The notes under the pieces: model-generated
The model's input: the letters and a program-made list of their open reading frames with translations, nothing else
Database searches by the model: none
What the model was told of the DNA's origin: nothing
Translations under genes and position numbers: made by a program
Origin: Bacillus sp. KH172YL63
GTDB lineage: Bacteria; Bacillota; Bacilli; Bacillales; Bacillaceae_B
Assembly (NCBI RefSeq): GCF_011398925.1
Contig: NZ_AP022842.1
Span: 2,654,001 to 2,718,000, forward strand
DNA length: 64,000 nt
Direction of reading: 5' to 3'
Shown: positions 54,134 to 63,300 of the stretch, piece by piece
Layout: the number at the start of each line of letters is the position of its first letter
How positions within the stretch are numbered: position 1 is the first letter of the stretch

Positions 54134-54636
54134 TACCATGTGAGTGCCTTTTTCTCCATATCTTTCACGAATCGGTCCTTCCCTTCGATATACCCTTCCA
54201 TATCACGGGGAAATTCCCTGGCCAGCTTTGCTTTAAGCGCACCATATTTCTTCGCTTCCTCCATGTGCGACCTTAAATAGTCACGGAACGCGAGGTGCCT
54301 GATGACATGATGAATGCCGTACGGGAAAATATGGAGGTGGACCTCCCTCTCATTTCCTTCACCTTTATAGAAGAAGCGGCGGTTCTCGATGCCGTTTTCC
54401 CCTCTGCCGATGTACCCCAGGCTTTTAAACTCCCCTGTCAGTTCATCCATTCTTTCCAGGCTCGGTACTTCGATGAGGATATCAATGATTGGTTTAGCCA
54501 TTAATCCGTTTACGGAAGTCGATCCGATATGATGGATACGGGCATCCGGCAAAAACTTGATGAGGTCCCTTTTTACCGATTCAAACTTCCCTTTCCAGGC
54601 TGATTGATGGGAAACTATTGTTACATCCCTCATCAA
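54112..54636 (-). CDS. GrpB-family nucleotidyltransferase-like protein
   Basis: A 174-aa protein of the GrpB/UPF0157 family. Signature IHHIGSTSVNGLMAKPIIDILIEV has the GS...D-x-D pattern of the nucleotidyltransferase fold, followed by HLHIFPYG. Physiological role unknown. TTG/ATG start overlaps the yqkE stop by 4 nt, so it is coupled to yqkE. Confidence 0.85.
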   Translation of the reverse strand: MMRDVTIVSHQSAWKGKFESVKRDLIKFLPDARIHHIGSTSVNGLMAKPIIDILIEVPSLERMDELTGEFKSLGYIGRGENGIENRRFFYKGEGNEREVHLHIFPYGIHHVIRHLAFRDYLRSHMEEAKKYGALKAKLAREFPRDMEGYIEGKDRFVKDMEKKALTWYKKEADR

Positions 54637-54863
54637 TCTTTATACTTCATCCAATCCATATTGCTTTCATTCAGCAACTCTTCGAAGCTTTTATTCTTTT
54701 CACGCTGCTTTTTCTCTTCAATTTTTCGAAGTCTTTCTTCTTCTTTTTTTACAGACTCTTCTTTTTCAAGTTCTTGCTTTTTCTGCTTCAGCTGTTCAAA
54801 GAGGTCCTGATTGATTGAGTTTTTCAGCGTTAATTCTGCTTCCTGTTTCTTTTTCTTGGACAT
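54633..54863 (-). CDS. yqkE: YqkE (DUF3886)
   Basis: A 76-aa, extremely charged, probably all-helical protein (KKKKQEAELTLKNS..., KKEEERLRKIEEKKQREK). Family DUF3886, function unknown. The C-terminal SFEELLNESNMDWMKYKD is the conserved part. It precedes the GrpB-like gene. Confidence 0.82.
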   Translation of the reverse strand: MSKKKKQEAELTLKNSINQDLFEQLKQKKQELEKEESVKKEEERLRKIEEKKQREKNKSFEELLNESNMDWMKYKD

Positions 54864-54913
54864 GGTGATTCCCCCTATCTGTCATAGTTATAAAGCTTTT
54901 TTTCTATGAAGTC

Positions 54914-54954
54914 AAAAAAAAGCCGGTTAAAGGTTCTTTCCCCTTTAACCGGCC
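54914..54954 (-). terminator. Terminator of the thiolase-scoA-scoB operon
   Basis: AGCCGGTTAAAGG / CCTTTAACCGGCC stem with T8 on the minus strand. Confidence 0.88.
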
Positions 54955-54961
54955 GCTTCCA

Positions 54962-55624
54962 TCAATAAGCTTCCAACTTCACATCTTCCCCTACGATCAG
55001 CGTCGCGTCGGTGGACGATTGGATATCTTCTACAGAAAAGCCGTTCGCCACTTCCCGGAGCAGCAGCCCTTCCTCTGTCACATCCATCACGGCGCGATCG
55101 GTGATGATGCGGTGCACGACACCTTTCCCTGTCAGCGGCAAGGTGCATTCTTTCAGGATTTTGCTTTCACCGGCCTTGTTGACATGCTCCATGATCACGA
55201 TGATGCGCTGAGCTCCGTGAACGAGGTCCATCGCACCGCCCATCCCTTTGATCATTTTCCCAGGAATCATCCAGTTGGCAAGATCTCCATTTTCGGCAAC
55301 TTCCATCCCACCGAGGATGGCGATATTAATATGTCCCCCGCGGATCATCCCGAATGATTCGGAACTATCAAAGTAAGAGGCGCCTGGTATTGCCGTAACG
55401 GTTTCTTTTCCGGCGTTGATGAGGTCTGCATCGACCTCATCCTCCACAGGATATGGTCCGATTCCGAGCAGTCCATTTTCAGACTGAAGAACAACCTGCT
55501 TATTTTCTGTCATGTAATTGGCTACGAGCGTAGGCATCCCGATGCCGAGATTGACATAGAAACCATCTTCAATTTCCTTTTCTGCTCTTCTTGCAATTCT
55601 TTCACGCATTTTTGCACGATCCAT
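54962..55624 (-). CDS. scoB: 3-oxoacid CoA-transferase, subunit B
   Basis: Beta subunit of succinyl-CoA:acetoacetate CoA-transferase. The 220-aa protein carries the catalytic Glu in [11 protein letters not shown] and the [12 protein letters not shown] start, plus [10 protein letters not shown]. It activates acetoacetate to acetoacetyl-CoA. Downstream of scoA by 18 nt; MDRAKMRER is the chosen start, with MRERI as alternative. Confidence 0.94.
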   Translation of the reverse strand: MDRAKMRERIARRAEKEIEDGFYVNLGIGMPTLVANYMTENKQVVLQSENGLLGIGPYPVEDEVDADLINAGKETVTAIPGASYFDSSESFGMIRGGHINIAILGGMEVAENGDLANWMIPGKMIKGMGGAMDLVHGAQRIIVIMEHVNKAGESKILKECTLPLTGKGVVHRIITDRAVMDVTEEGLLLREVANGFSVEDIQSSTDATLIVGEDVKLEAY

Positions 55625-55642
55625 CCCGTCACACTCTCCCTT

Positions 55643-56335
55643 CTATGCTTGTTTCACCGTTCGTCTTTCAATTCGCTTCTCCTGCTCTCCCTGAATGAGA
55701 CGCTTTACGTAGATGCTTGGGGTATGCACTTCATTTGGATTGATTTCACCGATTTCGACTAGCTCTTCCACTTCTGCGATCGTCACCTTGCCTGCAGCCG
55801 CGATCATCGGGTTGAAGTTTTGAGCCGTTTTGTTATAGACGAGATTCCCCATCTTATCGCCTTTCCACGCCCGGACAAGGGAGAAATCTGCCGTGTACGC
55901 CTCTTCAAGCAGGTATTCCTTCCCATTGAATGTCCGTGTTTCCTTTCCTTCTGCGACCGGTGTACCGACTCCCGCCGGCGTGTAGAATGCAGGGATCCCT
56001 GCTCCGCCTGCACGGATCTTCTCCGCCAGCGTCCCTTGAGGAACCAGTTCCACCTCAAGCTCCCCTGATAAAACCTGTCTTTCAAATTCTTTGTTCTCTC
56101 CCACATAGGAACCGATCATCTTATCGATTTGCTTGTTTTTCAGTAACATTCCTAACCCCCAATCATCTACACCGCAGTTATTGGAGATGACGGTAAGGTT
56201 TTTCACACCTTTGTTCACAAGTGCCAGGATAAGTTTTTCCGGGATTCCGCATAAACCGAATCCCCCGACCATCAACGTAGCGCCATCATGGATGTCTGCC
56301 ACCGCTTCATCATATGAAGTATATACTTCTTTCAT
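55643..56335 (-). CDS. scoA: 3-oxoacid CoA-transferase, subunit A
   Basis: Alpha subunit of the same CoA-transferase, 230 aa. CoA-binding glycine motif [23 protein letters not shown] and [16 protein letters not shown] are typical. It lies 30 nt downstream of the thiolase gene, so transferase and thiolase are made together. Confidence 0.94.
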   Translation of the reverse strand: MKEVYTSYDEAVADIHDGATLMVGGFGLCGIPEKLILALVNKGVKNLTVISNNCGVDDWGLGMLLKNKQIDKMIGSYVGENKEFERQVLSGELEVELVPQGTLAEKIRAGGAGIPAFYTPAGVGTPVAEGKETRTFNGKEYLLEEAYTADFSLVRAWKGDKMGNLVYNKTAQNFNPMIAAAGKVTIAEVEELVEIGEINPNEVHTPSIYVKRLIQGEQEKRIERRTVKQA

Positions 56336-56365
56336 TGCATTCCCTCCTCGTATCTCAATCTGCCT

Positions 56366-57553
56366 TTATTTATGAAGTTCTACGACGGTCGCTACCCCTT
56401 GTCCCCCGCCGATGCATAATGTGGCGAGTCCGTTTTGGGCGCCCCTTTTCTTCATTTCATGAATCAGGGTCACGAGTATACGCGTACCGCTTGCCCCGAT
56501 CGGATGCCCCAAGGCGATGGCCCCGCCGTTCACGTTGAGGGTATCCCTCTTGAACTGCAGTTCCTTATCGACCGCTAACGATTGAGCGGCAAATGCTTCA
56601 TTGGCTTCAATCAGGTTCATATCTCCGATTGTCAGGTTTGTTTTTTCCAACACCTTTTTCACGGCAGCCACAGGGCCGATCCCCATGACACTTGGGTCTA
56701 CCCCTGCATTGGCATTTCCTTTGATTGTCACGAGTGGCGTGATGCCAAGCTCCATCGCTTTCTTTTTAGACATGACGACGACAGCAGCCGCTCCATCATT
56801 GATGCCAGATGCATTTCCGGCCGTCACGGTGCCGTCTTTTTTGAAGGCTGCACGGAGGCCAGACAATTTTTCAGCAGTCGATCCCTTTCGTGGGAATTCA
56901 TCCTGACTGAATACGACAGGCTCCCCTTTGCGCTGCGGAATATGGACCGGAACGATTTCATCATCAAACCGTCCCGATTCAATCGCTACGGCAGCTTTTT
57001 CCTGACTCCATGCAGCGAACTCATCCTGTTCTTCACGGCTGAGTGCGTAACGGTCACATAGGTTTTCTGCCGTCACACCCATGTGATAATCATTAAAGGC
57101 ACACCACAAGCCGTCTGAAATCATAGAGTCGACGACTTTCTGATCGCCCATTTTATATCCTTCTCTTGCCCCTTTTAGCAAATATGGGGCCTGACTCATA
57201 TTTTCCATCCCACCGGCAACGATGATTTCCGCGTCCCCCGCAAGGATTGCCTGGGTTGCCAAGTGGACCGTTTTTAATCCTGATCCGCATACTTTGTTTA
57301 TTGTCATGGCAGGCACCTGTTCCGGCAGCCCCGCTTTGATGGCTGCCTGACGTGCAGGATTTTGTCCCAAACCAGCCTGCAGCACATTCCCCATGATCAC
57401 TTCATCCACATCACTTGCATTCACACCAGCCTTTTCGAGGGCATCCTTAATGACAATCGCTCCCAGATCCGGAGCTGAAATGCCTTTTAACGATCCATTA
57501 AAGCTTCCGATGGCTGTACGTACGGCACTTACAATGACGACTTCATTCGACAT
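56366..57553 (-). CDS. Acetyl-CoA C-acetyltransferase (thiolase)
   Basis: A 395-aa thiolase. The nucleophilic Cys is in [14 protein letters not shown], the catalytic His in [14 protein letters not shown] and the second Cys in CIGGGQG. Together with ScoAB it can convert acetoacetyl-CoA to two acetyl-CoA. First gene of the thiolase-scoA-scoB operon and divergent from the HMG-CoA lyase gene. It could instead act in beta-oxidation; the neighbours favour acetoacetate use. Confidence 0.93.
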   Translation of the reverse strand: MSNEVVIVSAVRTAIGSFNGSLKGISAPDLGAIVIKDALEKAGVNASDVDEVIMGNVLQAGLGQNPARQAAIKAGLPEQVPAMTINKVCGSGLKTVHLATQAILAGDAEIIVAGGMENMSQAPYLLKGAREGYKMGDQKVVDSMISDGLWCAFNDYHMGVTAENLCDRYALSREEQDEFAAWSQEKAAVAIESGRFDDEIVPVHIPQRKGEPVVFSQDEFPRKGSTAEKLSGLRAAFKKDGTVTAGNASGINDGAAAVVVMSKKKAMELGITPLVTIKGNANAGVDPSVMGIGPVAAVKKVLEKTNLTIGDMNLIEANEAFAAQSLAVDKELQFKRDTLNVNGGAIALGHPIGASGTRILVTLIHEMKKRGAQNGLATLCIGGGQGVATVVELHK

Positions 57554-57632
57554 CTTGCTTCCTCCCTTTCTCTTCTGACTGATTCTTTTGCATGGTTATA
57601 TCAATCAAAACTGTTCCACTTTAACTCATTCT

Positions 57633-57648
57633 ATGTAAGCGTTTAAAT
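57633..57648. promoter_or_regulatory. Candidate cre (CcpA) site
   Basis: ATGTAAGCGTTTAAAT fits the Bacillus cre pattern WTGNAARCGNWWWCAW with one mismatch (A for the conserved C). It lies between the divergent thiolase and HMG-CoA lyase genes, where CcpA could repress both when glucose is present. Confidence 0.6.
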
Positions 57649-57725
57649 CCCTCTAAATTTGTCAAAAAATTTTTGTATTGATTTATATGTCGAAATTTTC
57701 TTAAAATGAAGTGGGAGGGAGTACA

Positions 57726-58628
57726 ATGAAATTACCTGGTAACGCTACCATTATTGAAGTCGGTCCGAGGGACGGCTTACAAAATGAAAAGAATTTTGTC
57801 CCGACGGATGTTAAGAAGGAGTTTATCCTCCGTTTAAAGCAGGCAGGCATCAAAGAGATGGAATTGACTTCGTTCGTTTCGCCTAAATGGGTGCCTCAAA
57901 TGCAGGATGCAGGCGACATCGTCGACACGTGCATGACTATGGATTCAAGGGATATCGTCCTCGCCCCCAATAAAAGGGGGATCGAACGGGTATATGAAAC
58001 GGGTTGCCGCTCAGTGGCTGTCTTTGTCGGGGTGAGCAATACGTTCAACATGAAAAATATTAATAAAACAACGAAGGAAGCGCTTCAAGGACTGGCCCCG
58101 CTCATAGGTGAATTGAAAGACAGGGATTATTTTGTAAGGGCTTGCATATCGACCGCTTTCCACTGCCCATATGAAGGGAAAATCGCAAAGGAAGACGCCC
58201 TTTCCCTCTGCAAGGAATTTGTTTCAATGGGCGTGGACGAATTAAGCGTCGCTGATACTGTCGGACGGGCCAATCCACTGGAAGCTTACGGGCTTTTCTC
58301 TTTACTTAAGCAGGAACTACCGGATACGCTTCTGACAGCCCACTTCCATGACACCCGGAAAATGGCCCTTTCAAACATCCTCGCTGCCTTGCAGGCCGGG
58401 GTCGACCGCTTTGACACAAGCGCCGGCGGCCTCGGCGGCTGTCCGTTTGCCCCTGGTGCAACCGGAAATGTCGCCACCGAAGATGTGGTATTCATGTTGG
58501 AAGAAATGGGGATCTCAACAGGGATTGACCTTGAGAAGCTCTCAGAAGCCATCACACTCATCAAACCCCATGTCAGCCGTCCGATCGAAAGCGGATACTT
58601 CCGCCTGTATGAAATGAACCGTTCGTGA
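57726..58628 (+). CDS. Hydroxymethylglutaryl-CoA lyase
   Basis: Cleaves HMG-CoA to acetoacetate + acetyl-CoA, the last step of leucine catabolism. The 300-aa TIM-barrel enzyme has EVGPRDGLQNEK (metal and substrate residues), HFHDTR (metal His) and the signature GGLGGCPFAPGATGN with the active-site Cys. ATG at 57726 has GGGAGG upstream. It resembles B. subtilis YngG. Its product acetoacetate is the substrate of the divergent scoAB, so the locus forms a short pathway. Confidence 0.94.
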   Translation: MKLPGNATIIEVGPRDGLQNEKNFVPTDVKKEFILRLKQAGIKEMELTSFVSPKWVPQMQDAGDIVDTCMTMDSRDIVLAPNKRGIERVYETGCRSVAVFVGVSNTFNMKNINKTTKEALQGLAPLIGELKDRDYFVRACISTAFHCPYEGKIAKEDALSLCKEFVSMGVDELSVADTVGRANPLEAYGLFSLLKQELPDTLLTAHFHDTRKMALSNILAALQAGVDRFDTSAGGLGGCPFAPGATGNVATEDVVFMLEEMGISTGIDLEKLSEAITLIKPHVSRPIESGYFRLYEMNRS

Positions 58629-58686
58629 ATACCCCGATTCTTCTTCGTGCATTCTAATAGGATCAAACGTGAAGGAGATGAATCAC

Positions 58687-58818
58687 ATGGGCCAAAAGCG
58701 TGACAAAGGGTTCAGCCAAAAAGGCAAACCGAATGGAGATACAGTATCTAACACGATGGCGAAAGAAGAAATGGATAAAGCGATCCACCCTACTAAAAGA
58801 CAGAATGCCAAATCATAA
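58687..58818 (+). CDS. Small basic protein, 43 aa, unknown
   Basis: ATG to TAA frame with AAGGAGATG about 9 nt upstream. It encodes a hydrophilic peptide (MGQKRDKGFSQKGKPNGD..., then KEEMDKAIHPTKRQNAKS) with no hydrophobic segment. It has its own terminator and follows HMG-CoA lyase by 58 nt. Composition resembles small spore or nucleic-acid-associated proteins, but I cannot assign it. Confidence 0.55.
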   Translation: MGQKRDKGFSQKGKPNGDTVSNTMAKEEMDKAIHPTKRQNAKS

Positions 58819-58836
58819 ATCCATTATGTGAAACGA

Positions 58837-58862
58837 AGTGTCTCTTAGGAGGCACTTTTTTC
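58837..58862 (+). terminator. Terminator after the HMG-CoA lyase/small-protein genes
   Basis: AGTGTCTC-TTAG-GAGGCACT stem followed by TTTTT. Confidence 0.8.
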
Positions 58863-58935
58863 ACGTTGTAAACCAATTCCTCTTTTTTTCTTTATTTGCT
58901 ACAATAATCATAATCAAGTCGTTGAGGTGATGACG

Positions 58936-59862
58936 TTGAGAAAGAAACTTGCCATCCTTGGCGGTACCCTTTCCTCTATAGGGCTGCTCGGGATGTATGT
59001 AACCAACCGGTTCATGTATATACGAAAAAAAGAAGATGACTTCATCCGATCACGGGAGAAAGATTCGGCCCGGCTGATCGAGGGAGATTTTGATCTGCTC
59101 CCGAAAGAAGAGGTCATGATCCCTTCCCCGCACGGATATGAGATTAAAGCGATTTTCGTCAAGCCACACCCCCACCGCAGATTCGTGATCTTCTGTCACG
59201 GGGTGACCGAAAACAAATGGAATTCAATCAAGTATATGAATCTATTCATTAAACTGGGATATAATGCCGTGATCTATGATCACAGGCGCCACGGAGAGAC
59301 CGGCGGGAAGACGACGAGCTATGGACATTTCGAAAAAGATGATCTGAAGGCTGTCGTGGATGAGCTGCTCCGCCGTGAAGGGGACGATGTCTCCTTCGGC
59401 ATTCACGGGGAGTCAATGGGGGCCGCAACCCTGCTACTGTATGCCGGGAGCGTCGAAGACCGGGCAGATTTTTATATCGCCGACTGTCCCTTCTCCGATT
59501 TCGGTGAACAGCTCGCCTACCGAATGAGTGTAGAAGTGAAGATGCCGGCCAAATTCCTCCTGCCCCTTGTCAATCGGGTGTTGAAGCTTCGGGAAGGGTA
59601 TTCGTTAAAGGATTTGTCCCCCATATCCGTCGTCCATCATATTAAAAAACCTGTCCTGTTCATTCACAGCACGGACGATGACTTCATCCTGCCCCGCATG
59701 ACCCGGGAGCTATTCGATAAAAAGCAGGGGCCGAAAGAACTGTATCTCGATTTCAAGGGGGCACATGCCCAATCGTATAACGAAAACCCTGGACAATATG
59801 AGCAGGTGATCAGACAGTTCCTCCAGCAATTTGTACAAAATGAAAAGGATGATGTTTCTTGA
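58936..59862 (+). CDS. yqkD: YqkD-like alpha/beta hydrolase
   Basis: A 308-aa membrane-anchored alpha/beta hydrolase: N-terminal helix (about 7-24), HGVTENKW (oxyanion region), nucleophile elbow GIHGESMGAA (Ser), Asp in IHSTDDDFIL and His in FKGAHAQSY complete the triad. Substrate unknown. TTG at 58936 has GAGGTG six nt upstream; ATG 58930 and GTG 58927 are alternatives. Its TGA overlaps the TTG start of the following kinase gene. Confidence 0.88.
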   Translation: MRKKLAILGGTLSSIGLLGMYVTNRFMYIRKKEDDFIRSREKDSARLIEGDFDLLPKEEVMIPSPHGYEIKAIFVKPHPHRRFVIFCHGVTENKWNSIKYMNLFIKLGYNAVIYDHRRHGETGGKTTSYGHFEKDDLKAVVDELLRREGDDVSFGIHGESMGAATLLLYAGSVEDRADFYIADCPFSDFGEQLAYRMSVEVKMPAKFLLPLVNRVLKLREGYSLKDLSPISVVHHIKKPVLFIHSTDDDFILPRMTRELFDKKQGPKELYLDFKGAHAQSYNENPGQYEQVIRQFLQQFVQNEKDDVS

Positions 59863-60782
59863 TTCCAACAGATTTCAGGGTGAAAATGAAGAACATGTAC
59901 GGAGATCCGGGTACAGAGTGGCTCGCCAAAGCGGAAGCGCTCATGGATTCATTAAAAGCCCGGTTCCACTTAACATTCGGAGAACCTTTTTCCCTCAGCT
60001 ATAACTTCGTCGTCCCTGTCCGGATCAGTCAGGGTCTCGAAGCCGTCTTAAAGATGGGATATCCGAACGGCGATTTCGCAGGTGAGTTTCATGCCCTGCA
60101 GGATTTCCAGGGAAGAGGCATGGTGAAGATCATTGATTTCAATCAAGAGGAAGGTTGGATCCTTCTAGACCGCCTCACCCCGGGAACCTCCCTTCATTCG
60201 ATCGAGGATGAAGAAGAAGTGCTGAACATCTTTTCCAGCGTTGCCGGTCGCTTATGGCATAAACCCTCTTCCTCCCATTCCTATCCCACCGTGCAAGCAT
60301 GGTCGAAAGGAATCACCCGTTTAAGGGAACGGTTCAACGGGGAGACGGGACCTCTTCCTGAAGATCTCGTGTCTAAAGCCGAGCAGCTCTATCCTGAGTT
60401 ACTGCGCACGTCGACTGACACCTACCTCCTCCACGGTGATTTGCATCACGGCAATATCCTGTTTTCGGACGCCTCCGGCTGGACCGCCATCGATCCGAAA
60501 GGCCTTCTCGGCGAAAGGGAGTATGACTGCATTCAATTCATGCTGAATGAATGGAAGAAATGGGACGTTCCATTAGAGCTCCTACAATTCAGGACACGGA
60601 CGTTTGCTTCGCTGCTTTCCCTTTCCTATGAACGGTTGATTCAATACGGATTGTGTCATTCGATTCTATCTGCCTCTTGGTCTGTAGAGGATGGTATGGG
60701 CGGGTGGACGACAGGGGTTTCCCTGGCACGGATGTTTGATGAATTAATGGAGGGGGAGATCCTCCATAAAAGCATTTTGTAA
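59859..60782 (+). CDS. APH-family kinase, streptomycin 6-phosphotransferase-like
   Basis: A 307-aa protein of the aminoglycoside/hydroxyurea antibiotic resistance kinase family. The catalytic loop is LLHGDLHHGNIL (H-G-D-x-x-x-x-N) and the metal Asp lies in AIDPKGLLGEREYD, both characteristic of APH(6)-like enzymes. TTG start overlapping the yqkD stop (TTGA), with AAAGGATG upstream. Chromosomal members in bacilli need not give resistance; the substrate is unknown. It is translationally coupled to yqkD. Confidence 0.85.
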   Translation: MIPTDFRVKMKNMYGDPGTEWLAKAEALMDSLKARFHLTFGEPFSLSYNFVVPVRISQGLEAVLKMGYPNGDFAGEFHALQDFQGRGMVKIIDFNQEEGWILLDRLTPGTSLHSIEDEEEVLNIFSSVAGRLWHKPSSSHSYPTVQAWSKGITRLRERFNGETGPLPEDLVSKAEQLYPELLRTSTDTYLLHGDLHHGNILFSDASGWTAIDPKGLLGEREYDCIQFMLNEWKKWDVPLELLQFRTRTFASLLSLSYERLIQYGLCHSILSASWSVEDGMGGWTTGVSLARMFDELMEGEILHKSIL

Positions 60783-60845
60783 AGCCCGAAGAACCTCCAC
60801 TTCAGTTTATTAGCTGAAAGTCTCTAAAAAAGCCTCATAAAATAT

Positions 60846-60907
60846 AAAAATCCGGACGATTATTCAAGATTCTCCTCAAAGAATCTCGCATGATCGTCCG
60901 GATTTTC
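60846..60907. terminator. Bidirectional terminator between the kinase gene and yqkB
   Basis: AAAATCCGGACGAT / ATCGTCCGGATTTT arms with a further inner pairing GATTC/GAATC. Confidence 0.88.
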
Positions 60908-60938
60908 CGCTGAAGACTTTTCCTCAACCACTATCCTG

Positions 60939-61271
60939 TTATTCTTCCGGGAACAGTCGCAGGCTCATTCGCCCATTAATGATCTGACCGGGACTTTTCA
61001 ATTGGAATGTGTTGCTTTGGGAAGAAAAATCAATTTTCAGCTCATCATCCAGAAAAACCATTTTTGACTTTTCTACGAGGATTGGATAGCTGTTCGTTTC
61101 TATCTCAATATCTTCTCCTTCAACAGGCTGCTTCACAAACCATAAGGCAGGGATTCCACTGACTACACAGCCACAGCCTTCTGTATCGTATTTAAGCTTC
61201 AGGTGGCCCTGTTGGTTTTCTATTGTATCGTCGATTTTCTGCACGGCTTCTTTTGTTAGTTGTATTTTCAT
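60939..61271 (-). CDS. yqkB: YqkB, HesB/IscA-like protein
   Basis: A 110-aa A-type-carrier-like protein (iron-sulfur cluster biosynthesis family). The Cys pair in YDTEGCGCVVSGIPA is present, but the C-terminal Cys motif typical of IscA is not, so cluster binding would be atypical. Function unknown. A single gene as in the B. subtilis yqk region. Confidence 0.83.
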   Translation of the reverse strand: MKIQLTKEAVQKIDDTIENQQGHLKLKYDTEGCGCVVSGIPALWFVKQPVEGEDIEIETNSYPILVEKSKMVFLDDELKIDFSSQSNTFQLKSPGQIINGRMSLRLFPEE

Positions 61272-61403
61272 TTTTACACGCTCCTCTATTCACTATCGTA
61301 TCACATTTCATCGGTTTCCTTTTGGATATTGCTTTTTTGGTCTATTCACTTTACTATCGAAAGTGGGGAATTCTTTTGTATTTTTTAGAAAGGGTGGTTT
61401 TTC

Positions 61404-61619
61404 ATGACAAAAGCGCAAATTAAAGTGAATGATAATGGTTCTTTTCGTGTAAGCGGTGACGTTGAATTGATCGATGCCGACGGAAATGTTTTTCCGACGA
61501 AGCAAGTGTTCACTCTTTGCCGTTGCGGACTATCTGTAAAGATGCCGTTCTGTGACGCATCTCATAAAGGGAAATTCGAATCATGTGTCCGTGCTGAAAA
61601 AGTATTGGACGAAGAATAA
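61404..61619 (+). CDS. CDGSH-type iron-sulfur protein
   Basis: A 71-aa protein with the signature LCRCGLSVKMPFCDASHKG: C-x-C-x(8)-P-x-C-D-x-x-H, which binds a 2Fe-2S cluster through three Cys and one His. It is a single-domain form without a membrane helix, so probably a cytoplasmic electron or cluster carrier. AGAAAGGGTGG precedes ATG. Confidence 0.88.
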   Translation: MTKAQIKVNDNGSFRVSGDVELIDADGNVFPTKQVFTLCRCGLSVKMPFCDASHKGKFESCVRAEKVLDEE

Positions 61620-61624
61620 CAAAG

Positions 61625-61652
61625 AAGAGAGGCTTCCCGGAGCCTCTCTTTT
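61625..61652 (+). terminator. Terminator of the CDGSH gene
   Basis: AAGAGAGGCT-TCCCGG-AGCCTCTCTT stem followed by TTC; shared with the convergent yqjX-like gene. Confidence 0.85.
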
Positions 61653-61656
61653 CATT

Positions 61657-61989
61657 TCAATCAAAAAAACGAATATCCACCACGGTTGCGAGGGAGAGAT
61701 AGTATACTTCTTCAAATTTGTCTACAACATGCAGTTTCCCTTCAAGTGAGTCGACATGATGAATCGTCCCGATCAATAATTGATGACGGTGGTTTTTATG
61801 GTGGGTAATCGACACCTGCTTGCCAAACTCCATTGCCTCTGCAACGACCTCATTCATCCTGTCCAATTCCTGTTCGTCAAGCTCCACTTTTTTTTCATGC
61901 GTATCTTCTTTTGCCCAGTCCCTTAACAGTTTCACATGCTCCGGCAGCATCATCGATGTCCACTTTATTCTTCCCCGATCACGGATCAA
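61657..61989 (-). CDS. yqjX: YolD-like protein (YqjX)
   Basis: A 110-aa YolD-family protein (RDRGRIKWTSMMLPEHVKLLRDW, ending VVDIRFFD). YolD-like genes accompany Y-family polymerases; a UmuD-like partner role has been suggested. TTG at 61989 has GGGAGG eight nt upstream; GTG at 61998 overlaps that site. It follows uvrX by 20 nt, as yqjX follows yqjW in B. subtilis, and shares the SOS promoter. Confidence 0.87.
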   Translation of the reverse strand: MIRDRGRIKWTSMMLPEHVKLLRDWAKEDTHEKKVELDEQELDRMNEVVAEAMEFGKQVSITHHKNHRHQLLIGTIHHVDSLEGKLHVVDKFEEVYYLSLATVVDIRFFD

Positions 61990-62009
61990 CGCCCTCACCT
62001 CCCTATATG

Positions 62010-63272
62010 CTATGATTTATGTCCGCCCACAAGGCGGGCACGGTGCCTCGCCGTCCCTGCTTCAGTATAAGAGACGGCACGGAGCAGGGAACCGGAACCA
62101 TATTTATTTCGGATCCGGTCGACAACATACCCCAGCTCTCGCTTTTCCCAACGGTCAGGTTCGAATAATGACACCTGCAATGAGCCATCTTCCACAATAT
62201 TAGACAGGGAAATATGGATTTTCCTAACGGTTTTACCGCTATAGTTCTCCTCAAATAACGCCAGGCACACCCTGTACAGGTCCATGGTGATGTTGGTCGG
62301 TTCCTCTATCGTCCGGGAACGGTGGAACCCGCCCCCAAATTCTTCATGGCTGTACCCGATGCCAAAACTGACGGTCCTTCCCGCCTTCCGATGGTTGCGG
62401 GCCCGCCTGGCGACCTCTTCGCACATTTCCAAAATGACTCGTTTGATTTCCTTTTTCTCTTTATAATCACGCATCAAAATCTGGCCCTTACCGAAGCTGA
62501 CCTGCCCATCCATGATCGGTGCCCCGATTTCAGAAAGGTCCACTCCCCATGCATGATAATAAAGCTGATTTCCCATCACACCGAACTTCGCCTCAAGCTT
62601 CTCAAGGTCATACTTCGCCAATTGACCGACAGAGAAGATGCCCATCCGGTTGAGGCTCTTCTCAAGACGTCCGCCTATCCCCCACATTTCACGAAGCGGT
62701 GACAGGGGCCACAGCTTTTTCGGAACATCTTTGTATGTCCATTCGGCCACCCCCTTTTTCTTTGCCTCAAGATCCAGGCACAGCTTGGAAAGGAGCATAT
62801 TCGGGCCGATCCCGATCGCACACGGAAGCTGAAACTCCCTTTCCATGTCGTCTTTGATTTTGCGGGCGATGGTCGTCGCATCCCCCCATAGATTCGTCGC
62901 TCCGTCGATTTTAATAAAGCTTTCGTCCACGCTGTACGTATGGATGGCATCCTTCGGTACATAGCGATGGAACAGCCGGGTAAGCTCTGTGGAAATACGG
63001 ACGTACGTTGCCATTTTCGGCTCGACAAGCCGGATGCGCGGATCGTTCGGGATCTCAAACATCCTCGAACCGGTTTTGATTCCAAAGTCCTTCTTCAATC
63101 TCGGCGAGGCAGCGAGCACGATGCTCCCCTGCCGATCTTTATCCCCCACTACAGCCAAGTGACATTCAAGGGGGTCCAGCCCCTCCATGACAGCCGAACA
63201 GCTAGCATAAAAGCTCTTCATATCGATGCACAAAATCTTGTGGTGTGGCAGCACACTGTAATCGACAGTCAT
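62010..63272 (-). CDS. uvrX: UvrX/YqjW, Y-family DNA polymerase
   Basis: A 420-aa translesion polymerase. Palm motifs are CIDMKSFYASCSA (first Asp) and YSVDESFIKIDG (catalytic Asp-Glu), followed by a helix-hairpin-helix region (EMWGIGGRLEKSLNRMGI) and a little-finger domain. ATG at 63272 has GGAGG eight nt upstream; earlier in-frame starts lack one. Two LexA boxes around the promoter mark it as SOS-induced. It is the UmuC-like type found beside YolD proteins. Confidence 0.93.
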   Translation of the reverse strand: MTVDYSVLPHHKILCIDMKSFYASCSAVMEGLDPLECHLAVVGDKDRQGSIVLAASPRLKKDFGIKTGSRMFEIPNDPRIRLVEPKMATYVRISTELTRLFHRYVPKDAIHTYSVDESFIKIDGATNLWGDATTIARKIKDDMEREFQLPCAIGIGPNMLLSKLCLDLEAKKKGVAEWTYKDVPKKLWPLSPLREMWGIGGRLEKSLNRMGIFSVGQLAKYDLEKLEAKFGVMGNQLYYHAWGVDLSEIGAPIMDGQVSFGKGQILMRDYKEKKEIKRVILEMCEEVARRARNHRKAGRTVSFGIGYSHEEFGGGFHRSRTIEEPTNITMDLYRVCLALFEENYSGKTVRKIHISLSNIVEDGSLQVSLFEPDRWEKRELGYVVDRIRNKYGSGSLLRAVSYTEAGTARHRARLVGGHKS

Positions 63273-63300
63273 ATCTTCGCCCTCCATTTTACCTGAAATA

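Noticed and set aside
59859..60782. Acquired antibiotic-resistance gene
   Set aside because: The kinase family match is good, but base composition, translational coupling with yqkD and conserved surroundings suggest a resident gene; resistance cannot be claimed.
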